From positions 4,033,001 through 4,097,000 of the forward strand of contig CM044874.1 in assembly GCA_024500155.1 (NCBI GenBank): 64,000 bases of DNA, read 5' to 3'. Both the position numbers and the translations under genes were made by a program. This document shows, piece after piece, positions 1 to 11,210 of this stretch (position 1 is the first letter of the stretch; every line of letters starts with the position of its first letter). This DNA comes from Chenopodium formosanum. Its lineage: Eukaryota; Streptophyta; Magnoliopsida; Caryophyllales; Amaranthaceae. The notes beneath the pieces were generated by a model. It saw only the letters and a program-made list of their open reading frames with translations. It did not search any database and was not told the DNA's origin.

Positions 1-53
1 AATGCTTCCTCTTTTTTTTTTTTTTTTTTTTTTAATAATACAACGTTTGGACT

Positions 54-138
54 TAGGGTCTGTTTACATTTACTGAACTGAGATTAACTGATTGGAGCTT
101 AACTGAACTGAAATTAAGCTGAAGTGAACAGACCCTTA
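54..138. mobile_element. CAGTT-repeat MITE, hAT-like, copy 1
   Basis: Short inverted-repeat element, TAGGGTCTGTTTACATTT at the left and its imperfect complement (GTGAACAGACCCTTA) at the right. The body is made of degenerate pentamer-like repeats of AACTG/CAGTT. It lies in the intron upstream of the first visible S28 exon. At least eight other copies occur in this window. The hAT assignment rests on the TA-rG terminal bases only; I did not find a clear 8-bp target duplication for this copy. Confidence 0.65.
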
Positions 139-398
139 TATACTTTTAAAACATTCATATTATATCATTTATTATAATTTATATATAAAAATTGAAATTA
201 ATAGGAAAAAGGTGTGAAAGAGAAAGGTTTTTTTTTTTTCTTTGTTAGTTTGTTAGTAATTTGACACTCTATTCCTCTGGTTGTTGTTACTATCTAGGAA
301 TATAGTTAAGGAGTAGTTATTATTGAAAATTGTGATAAATTCAAGAATATAATTTCTGGTTTCAAAGAATATAATTTCTGTTATGTTGTTAATTGCAG

Positions 399-3300
399 TG
401 CTAGCTGCTTGGTTTAGACTGAAGTACCCACATGTAGCAATTGGAGCATTGGCTTCTTCTTCTCCAATCCTCAATTTTGGAAACCTCACTTCTCCTTTCA
501 GCTTCAACAACATTGTTACTCAAGATTTCAGGGTTTCTCCTTTTCTATATATAATAACTTCTAATTATTTTATTAATTACTCCTTATTACTTAGAAGTGC
601 ATCTCCAAATTTCAATGTTATACTTGTCTTATATTCTCCATATAATATTCATTTATGTATTGGTATTGATTCGTCAACTGACAAATTATATAACATTACG
701 TGCTATTTTTAAATTACCACATACATGGTTTAGGTAATATGTATAGCATATAATTTGAAATGATATTCAAAAATAGCTATATATATGGTTAGGTAACAAT
801 AAAAAATAAAGTGTATGTAAGCATACAAGTTTTATAAAGTAATTAACTAAGTTAATTCCTAGCAATGGACCAACCTAACTCATATCCTTACGAATGATTA
901 AAGAAAATAATATGATACCACAAATTTATACAATAGAATATGATTGTTGTAATTTATGTCAATAGTCATAAAATAAATCACGTTAACAATGGTGAAAGGA
1001 AATAATAGAGAGAAAATGATAAAAATCAACATTTGCTTCACAAGCGCACATATAATGATACAAACTAAGGAATCTTCCGTCTCAAATGATAGAATAAATC
1101 ACCAAGCAATATTAGTACATTACAATTATTGTTGTTTGATATTTTTATATTATTATTATTATTATATGATACGAGAAAATGGTAATTACATCAAGTTAGT
1201 GAAAGCCACCTAATAAAGGCAAAAACAAAAACATTTGACATGAATCTATTGGTACAATGGTCCCATTGGACCCATACGTCAAAAGCATTCAATTGGCTAA
1301 TCATTTGGTAGAATTATTCTTCTAAAAAAGTATGCTTAAATTTGTGAGGAATCTTGCATAATATATGGAATTTTGTATTGTTGTGTTTTTTTTTTTTTTT
1401 ACTTATATGAGAATCTAGAATAATTCATTTTCTTTTTTATATTTATAAGAACAGAAAGGCTAGAATAATAATTAATTAGTATGCTAATTAGATTTTGCTT
1501 TGATTAGTAACTATAAGTAACACTATTCTTGCATAACTTTCAGAGTGAAAGTGAAAATTGTTATGAAGTGATCAAAGAATCATGGACACAAATTGAAGAA
1601 ACCGCGAAGCAAAACGGAGGGTTGGAAAAGCTTAGGTCTTCATTCAACATTTGCAAGTAAGATAACTTTGAAGAAACATTGTATTAAAATTTACGACAAA
1701 ATAATATCTTGAGAAAATTCACTATCTAAATAATAATTTTGATTATATACAGGAACATTATTATTTCCGCAGATTATATTGAGAGTTGGTTGAGCACAGC
1801 TTATATTTACACTGCTATGACGGACTATCCTACTCCCTCTAACTTTCTCAACCCCTTACCTGCATTTCCTGTTAAACAAGTAATATTTCGTTGAGACTCT
1901 ATTTGAACTTAACAACTCTAGTTCAAACCATATGTTATGTTTTTTTGTCCAACATGACATGTTTGTTGCATAATTAATTTTTTTTTCCCTTATTTTAAAC
2001 TTGGTATTATTTTGGCATGCTTTCTAATTTCTTAACATTGCAGATGTGTAAAGCAATCGACAACCCATTATTAGGGAATGATACATTTGCCAAGTTATAT
2101 GGAGCAGCCAACATTTACTACAATTACTCAGGAAACTTGAATTGCTTTGATATAGCAGGTGATAATGATAAGCATGGTCTTCAAGAATGGACATGGCAGG
2201 TTTAATATTTTTTCCTCTAATCTCCTCATTTTATAAACTTTTTTTACTTTTATTTTTGAGAAACATTTTATTAACTATTTATAACTTAATACATCGATAG
2301 GTCCCCAACATACTTTGTATAATAAATAAATATAATCGATTAATTCATGTACAATTTAGAGGTGAGTAAAAAATCTTGTATTTAAATCAAATTGAAGGGA
2401 CCAAGTTTTGAACCTTTTATCATTCACTTGTTTAAAACAATTGTACTCAAGCATATTCCTTAATTTCATATACAAGCTAAGTACAATCTAAATAGGATAC
2501 GTTTAATATGGTGAAGAAACAAAAGATGTTTAAATCTATCAGATCTAATTTGAGTCTATTATTTTGGTATTACCAGGACTAGAGTTATTAATGTTTTAAA
2601 TACAACCAATCCAAGTTATAAAATTAGTTGAATTAACTCATCAACTATGTGTCAATTTAAAATTTAATTACTAGATCAAAGTATAGTATATTTTTTTTAT
2701 TTTGGTGTTTAAAGAGCCACAAAGGCAAGTGATGAGAAATTGAGAATCGATCTCAAGATCACCTGAGACTGAGAGGGGAGCTCTAACCACTTGAGTTATC
2801 CCTCACTCTCAGATCAAAGTATAGTACTTCCTCCGTTTTTTTTAATATTGCACCACTTACCTTTTAAGGAAGTTTCACATTTATTGCACCATATCAATTT
2901 TAGGAAAAGAATTTTTTGTGTTCACACTATAAATACCTAATATACCCTTGCTTTTCAACCCTTACTTTTATTTTGTGCATACAATCACATGAGCAACTTG
3001 GTTTTTCTACCTTTCTCTCTCATTCTTTTTTCCACTACTAAAAAATTTGTGTCACCCTTATTATGCAATAATAAAAGAATGGAGGAAGTATATGGTTGTA
3101 GGCTTGTGGCATATGGTTTACAAGTTTTACAGATAATTTAGTAGGAAGTAGGGTATAGAATGTAGCTGATAAGGTATCCAATCACATCAAAGATTCCAAA
3201 TAAAGAAGTAAACAAAGGCTAAGGTATCTTTTCTGGTGTAGGCCGATATATAAATACCTATACAACTATAAAACTTTGGCCTATTTGTACTTTTGTTAAG

Positions 3301-6300
3301 TTTAGAAATTTGGGCTTCATTCTAGGATTAGGATTTGTGAAAGGAACTACACCATTGAAATGAATAATCAACTAATGTGGTAGGTGGTGGGCTCCTTAAA
3401 TCAACAAAAGTGATTAGGATATGTTGCGCATATCCGAGTAATGGTGGTCTTTCTTAGCAAGACTTATACAATATTATAGATTTATTCTTATTATGTTATA
3501 AAAAACAAAAAAAGATTTATTCTTAATAAGAATAGCATCGATCTACATATCAATCAGCACGTTAAATTAGGGGTGACAAATGGGTGTAATTTTTGGTGGA
3601 CTTTATACCGTACTTGTTTTAGTTAGTTAAAGCAATTAGTATTGGTACAACAATTAGTATGGGTAGAGTTGGCTTCATTGGATATTGGGTAACGTAGTTG
3701 CATCTCACTTGCTGAATTATCATCTCTACACATAATCATATTATACAATTAGTAGGACGTATTATAATAAATACTATTAGGTTAATCTTATGACTTGCCT
3801 AGAATATTCAGGGCTTAAACCAAACTACCATGAGAGATCGACTAATAATTATTAGGGCCAATTCCTTGGAGGGGAGGTTTTAGCCTTTAGGGAAATCTGT
3901 CGTACAAGTATATTACTACCTCCGGTCCAAATTACTCACAACTTTGGAATATTTTATATCTCACAAATAATACCCCAAAGTTGCGAGTAATTTGGACCGG
4001 AGGTTGTATAATAAGTTAGGTGAGACCATGAGTGTTGATCTTAGGACCTTAGGTCTTACCTTCTGAAAGTCATAGAGCTAGTCAACTGCTCTAAACTCTT
4101 ATCTCAAGTAATTGAAAATTATATTTAACCTTGTTTTCATCACTTAAGAAATAATATTATTTTTATTGGTTAGATTTTTTATTAGGTTTATTAATTTTAA
4201 ATCTTTTTCTTTACTTGTGATTATATTTTTAACTAATTAAGATTTTAATAAGAGTTATTTCTAAATACTTCATCTGTCCCTAATTAATTATTTGCTCTTT
4301 TTGACATTTCACGATCTCAAAGATTCCTCTTAAAACGTATATAACTCCAATTTCATACGGGTAAAGATTATAAAAACTTGATATTAATAAAATATACAAC
4401 AAGACGAATCTAACAATACCCTATATGATTATATTATCTTTATTGATTAATGAGAATTTATGGTTAAAATTTTTGAAATTTGACCTATTTATTTGCAATG
4501 GGACAAAAAAATAGAGACAGAGGGAAAAACTAGTTTGTTTGTTTTTTTTTTTTTTTTTTTAAGGAAGAGGGAATAACTAGTTTTTTTTTTTTTTTTTTTA
4601 TTTTTGAGGGGGGAGATTAAAATTCATTAATAATAAGCCATACGGCACTTACATAAGAAATCGTAATCGAACAATTTCAAGTTCAGAATAAAATAAACTA
4701 CAATTGCACACACAAAATGACTTTCTTAAATACCCTTGACTCATATAACGATGTCCTATGCAGCCTCTTGCAAGGGGGTCTGGCAATAAGCTGTAGTTTC
4801 TGACGTGAACCTTCATTGACTCAGAATCCTGTACTCCTCGACCAGAAATCAAACTTGGCGTCGTACACTTCACCATTGACAATACAATCTCCGATTCAAA
4901 CACGGACTCCAACTTGGAAGCATAACCCTTCAGCCCAAACCAAAAGAAGATCAAACCAAAGCCCCATAGCCAAAAAACCCGATTCAAATCCTGCACCAGA
5001 AGATCGGCACATCGATCTGCACACCCCATAGCACACAAACGCACCACACAAGAAGAAAAAATAACAAACCCGAAAGAACAACACACACCACGACTAAAAT
5101 AAAAAACAGAAAGAAAATTAGAAACGAGAACTACAAACGAAACCCTAGCAAACGACTCCGCAGCCAATCCGAGTACCACCATCCAAGCACCGAGGTTCAC
5201 CAACCCAACCCACATACCACCGTACAGGAAAGCCCGACCTGCAGGGACCCACCCGAGAAGCCCAAACCCCAAACACCCCTGAACCGCGGCAACGACGGCT
5301 GGAAACACCAGACTCAGAACAGCCCTACGCGAGGGACTCAAAAGGAGATAACTCTCCCTCCCCGTTCTCCTACAAAACGTCACAACGACGGCCAAGGCGG
5401 TGGAGGAGAGACACGACGGGGAAGCGGAAAATAAGAGTGGCGGCAAGCCGGCAACAAGGCCGGTGAGGAATAGCGGCGGTTGAAAAGGGGGAGCGGCGCA
5501 AATTGCTAGGTCGACCGGACAAAAAACCAAAGCGAAAAAAGAAAGAAACACCCTAAGGAGGGAATAACTAGTTAGAAGTGTAAGGTTACCCTTTTACTCA
5601 TTTATTATTAAAAAAAAAATAATAAAAATAAAAATAAAATAAAATAAACACTCTTTGCTTGATATAAGAATTAAGAATGTGCCATAAAAAAAGCATTTAT
5701 TTTTTCTATTTCTACCTATGATTAAATGTAAGACATCCACCGTCTTGAATAAAATGTTGTCATTCTCATGAATAAAGTATGAAGGTCTTTCACAAAAATA
5801 AAACAAAATGATTCAAAGGAAAAAATAATCGTTCTAGGTCCTCAATCCATCATAAATTCGTAACCTCATAAAGTGGGAAATTTTTCGGTTGACATGATGC
5901 AATTTTATAAATCATGCAAAGATTGCATGAAATGGGCCAGGTTATCATACAATTTTGTATGGGCCCAAAAAATTATCATGCTTATTTATTGTTCATTCAT
6001 TGTATAACAAATTCCATTTTAGTGTCTTTCAATAGAAAAATAACACAAATTATTCAAATTATTCAGTAGAACAACCCAATCAAAGCTTGTCTAAGTGATG
6101 AAATCAACATAAAGTTTGTGCTGAATGCTGATGATCATGAGAAGTTGAGAATGACCATATATAGAAAGCTACAACTCAATTATTAAAGTAGGAAATTTTT
6201 TTATAATGCATACATAAAAGATGTATAAAGTTAGGAATTCATGACAAAAATACGCGTAAATCGGTGTAATTAGTGTATTTTTGTCATGATTTTCTAAATT

Positions 6301-9300
6301 TAAACAATTTTCAAGAGTAAATTAAATGCTTATATGTAGCCCTTAGGGCTATGTATAGCATTTTCCGTATTTTTAATACTTTATCTCTCTACTCTTTCAT
6401 AAACCCCATGTAAATTTATCTTTCCAATATATTTTTATTTGTTTTTTACTCGGGTAATAAAGTTTCTTAATAACCGCAAAATCAACCCAAAAGGGTTGAA
6501 GATTTGGAGACGGAGGGAGTAAAAGACTAAAATAAAGAAATTAAAACTTTACAATTTTTTGTGTGCGATATGTTGTACCGTGCAACACGGGTTAATTGAG
6601 CTACTTGGTCATGGGTTACTCGAGTTGTTGAGGTTACTCGAGTTGCCAAGGTTACTCAAGTTGCGTTACTCGGCCAGGGGTTACTTGAGTTACTCTTGAC
6701 CGAGTAATCCTTGACCGAGAAACCCCTCGAGTAATCCATGATCGAGCCGAACCCCTCGAGTAACCCCTGACTGAGTAACCCTGATCGAGTAACCCCTTAA
6801 GTAACCCCTAATTGAACCCTCAAATAACCTTGACCGAACTCCTTAAGCAACCCCTTAACGAATTACTCGAACAATCTCTAACCGAACTCCTTAAATAACC
6901 CCTAACCAAGGTAACTCGAGTAACCCATGACTTAGTAACCCCTAACCAAGTAACCCCTCAAGTAACCCTTGACCGAGTGAACCCCTCGAGTAACCCCTGT
7001 CCGAACTCCTCAAATAACCCATGATCGAGTAACTCGAATAAGCCCCGACTGAATACCTCGGATAACTTCTAACAAAATAACTCGAGTAACTCCTGCTGCA
7101 CCAAAAGGTTGATGTAGCTTTTATAGTAAAACAAACTAAAAGATGATTGTTTTTTCATGTACAAAAGAAAGAAAAAAAAAAGGATTTAGGTGTTCATAAT
7201 ATGTTGGCTAAATAACATGTATTTTAACGATTGGGTGAGCTTACCGGCAATATGATGCATACCCATTACTTATGTCTTGATTATGTGTAGAGAGTCATAA
7301 ATAATATTCTGTAAATAATAAACGAGATTTGATTCTAAAGGTCTGTTCTGTTCAACTTAATTTTAGTTCAGTTCAACTCTGATTAATTCAGTTAACTTTA
7401 CTTCATAATTTCTTTCTCTCGTTTATAATTCATTTCAATTTAATTCAGTTTAGCCCCAATCAATTTAGTTCAGTTCAACTCAGTTATTTTCTAATAAATC
7501 GAAACAGGCCTTAAGTTAGCATATATTGTGGGTCGTTAATATACCTTGGATAAATGGATACCCTGTAATAAGTAATCGCCACAACTCTCATGATACAAGA
7601 ATATAAGCCCAGCATAAACAAAAGACACAATGAAGCCCACCAACATCTAGCATTCCAGCGCTCAAAGCGTCAGCCCATTGAGTCTCCTAAGAGGCTAAGA
7701 TGCCACACAATCCAAAAATAGTGAAGCAAAAAAAAGCTCATGTTCCCTTTGTTTTATTTTGGTCGGATCAATTTAATTTAGTTTGGGTCATCCATTATTG
7801 GAAAAATTCAATGTTGGATCATGTTATTTCATGGCGATTTTGGTTGATTTTGTCAAGTCTATCTATCATTTATAAAGTGGACAATATTTTACAAATTGTT
7901 GCATATACTTACTCTTTTGTTTAAATAGCTACAACAACTTCTCATTTTATGCTTACTACAAGAAAATAACCTTTTCGTAGCGATTATTTTAACCTTTAGT
8001 ATCGATTGTAATTGCAACAAAAAGCTTTCCCAACGAATGGTCATTCGATACAATATCCCCCGTTGCTTTAGCCTTTAGTAGTGGTTTTCAATATCGTTGG
8101 GGTTGACCTCAATAATTGATACGAAAAACTACATCCAATCGTGGTGATTATTGTAGCGATTACAATCGCTATAAATGTTTAACTAATTTTCTTAAAAAAA
8201 AAAAAAAAAAACAACAACAACATGCGTATGATCTTTACAAGATTCGAACATGCAACCTCAAACTCTTATATTAAATGTTTCACCAATAAGCTATGACATA
8301 TTTTATGTATTCTTTGTCAAACAATATTTATATATCGAGTGTTGAAAAGGATTTTCGTATCGATTTTTAGGATTTAGTGGCGATTGTAAATGATACGATT
8401 TCTCAAAATTATATAAATGTGTAAAAATAGTGTGGATATGTATTATTATGTTTTCCGTATCGATTTTATATGGGAAAACCATGGCGATTGTAAAAATGAT
8501 ACGACATCCTTAGTTATTTCACAAACATACTTGCATATTGTAGCGAATGTACAATCGCTACGAAATAATCGTTACGAAAAGTGATTTTTCTTGTATAAAT
8601 TAAAAAAATACAATTACAAATATCTTAATTACTCTGTACTAAGTAAAATTTTTAGAAAAAAGTTGAATCAAGATTTCATATGACTACATTTTTTCTTAAA
8701 TATTAATTATCATAGACTCATAATTAGGCAAAGTAACTTATGTGAATAGTACATAAGCTAAAGTGTTGCAAATAAAAGAGACGAAGGAAGTAGAATCTTC
8801 CCGTTGGTCACTCTAATCTATAACAACTAGCATTTTAGCCTGTTCAATGCACGGGTTATAATATAGGTTATTTTTATATAAATGTATGCTTTTCAATATG
8901 ACTTTTGAGGTAAATGATGTGAAAACTTTTTTTTTTAAAGAAAAAAAAAAGAAAAAAAAAGTGAGAGTGAAATTGTGAAAGAATAATTAATTTAGTTAAG
9001 TATATATACATGAATATTGTAGAATATGAAATGACATATTAGTTTAAGCTATATTTTAAGTTTAATTTAAGATACTTCATACGTTTATGTAATAGTTAAT
9101 CCAACTTTATTCTATCATGGTAGAAATTAAACACTTCATTTTCTTACTTAAATGTGCAAGTTACGGAATGCACAAAGACTTTAGCATTATGTAATAATTT
9201 TAATTTATTTTTTTTAATATTGAAAAGGTAAGGGAAGTAACATTTGCAAATGATTGAGTTGTGAAGACATGTGGCATACGAATAAGTTGTGAGGACATGT

Positions 9301-11173
9301 GGCATATGAATGATTGTGGTTTGAGTTTTTAAATACTAACTAAGTATAGATGTTACATTCAGGCATGTACAGAGATGATACTGCCAACAGACGGAAACAA
9401 CAAAGAGAGCATATTCCCCGCTTCCAACTACAGCTACAATGACCGAGAATCCTACTGCACCTCTCTTTATGGTGTTCAACCTCGCCCTCACTGGATCACT
9501 ACTGAATTTGGTGGAACTGTGAGTCTACCACCTTCTACTTATATACGAGTACTACCTCTGTTTTGTATTATGTGCAACAAAGAAATATTTTACAGAAATA
9601 TTTTACTTTTTTCACAAATAATACTTCAATGTTGCATAAATAAGAAACAAAGGTAGTACTTTATACATAAAGTACAATAATCTCTAACTCCTTAAATTCC
9701 GACCGTAATATATAAAGTATTAGCCAATATGTAGTTAATACTCCCTTCGTTCCTAACTCACACTAGTAATAATAAGCCTATAACAATTGATATTTGGTAT
9801 TTAAAGAGCCACGTATCATTGATTGTGGTGCATTTTAAGGTACATAAGTATAGTCCGTCTCTAAACAAAGTTTCACACATGCACCATACAAATGTATGCA
9901 ACCTTGTACGGTATCATTAAAATTTTGTAAGAAACTACTTTTTAAAGCAATTGTTTTGCGAGAAACTACCTTATATAAAAAATGTTGTAAAAAACTATCT
10001 TATAAAAGCTAAATGTTGTAAGATACTACCCTTGGTCGGAAAGTGAGAGTTGACTAAATTTTTCCGGCGTTGACCAAGTCATGTGCCGGTCACATGACAT
10101 TTAATTCATCTTGGGTATTATATGGATAGGCTCGGGGAAAATTAGGGGGGAAAATAGGGAAAGATGAATTAAACGTCACGTGACCGGCACATGACTAGGT
10201 CAACGCCGGAAAAATTAAGTCAACTCTCACTTTCCGACCAAGGGTAGTATCTTACAACATTTAGCTTTTATAAGGTAGTTTTTTACAACATTTTTTTTAT
10301 AAGGTAGTTTCTCGCAAAAAAAAATGCTTTAAAAGGTAGTTTCTTACAAAATGTCCTTAAGGCCAATTGACCAAATTGGTAAATAAAAAAACCCCTAGCG
10401 ACAATTTGGTAAAAAAACTTGATCCGACGACAATTTGGTAAAAAAATCTAACCATATGCGACAATTTGATAAAAACAATAAACTCCGACGACATTTAGAC
10501 CAAAAAAATCTATTTTTTTCGACAAACTCTTTAAAAATCATAATTTAATTTGTTTTTGTGATTTTAAATTTATTTTTCCTTTTATAAATTTTGAATACCT
10601 ATGCCATTTCCTTTTTATTTTGCTAAATCTTAATACCAAATTTATTTCCTACCCCTTTTTAAAAGCATTTCGTTAATAGGAGGTATGAAACTTAAGTGAA
10701 AATTGATACTAAACATGTAATTTCTTGAAATTGTTATATCTATAAAAAAAAAAAGGATTGATAAATAACCACGAAAAACGAACTAAATTAGGTATTCACG
10801 AGTAATTTGTTGGAAATTTTTGTATTTTTTGGGTAAAATGTCGCCTGAGATAATTTTATTTACCAAATTGTCGCTTAGGGTTAATTTTTTTTACCAAATT
10901 GTCGCCGAAATTATTTTTTTTACCAAATTGTCGCTAAGGGTCTTTTTTATTTACCAATTTGGTCAATTGGCCATGTCCTTAACTATAATATGGAGGAATT
11001 TATAATTGAATATCCAAAATTTAAAAAGTGATCTATTTAACATTGTTATACACCAGGTCTTTATACGTCGTCACCTCTATTTATAAGTCATTATTATGAC
11101 TATATAAAATTTGTCATTATTGGTATGGTATATGATATACAAGTACTCCGTATAACATTTTAAGAATTGTAGC

Positions 11174-11210
<37 letters not shown>

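Noticed and set aside
4649..5551. Long - strand open frame as a membrane-protein gene
   Set aside because: It lies wholly inside a retroinsertion with target duplication and A tail, starts with a non-ATG codon, and its hydrophobicity comes from T-rich/GC-rich composition; no domain is recognisable.
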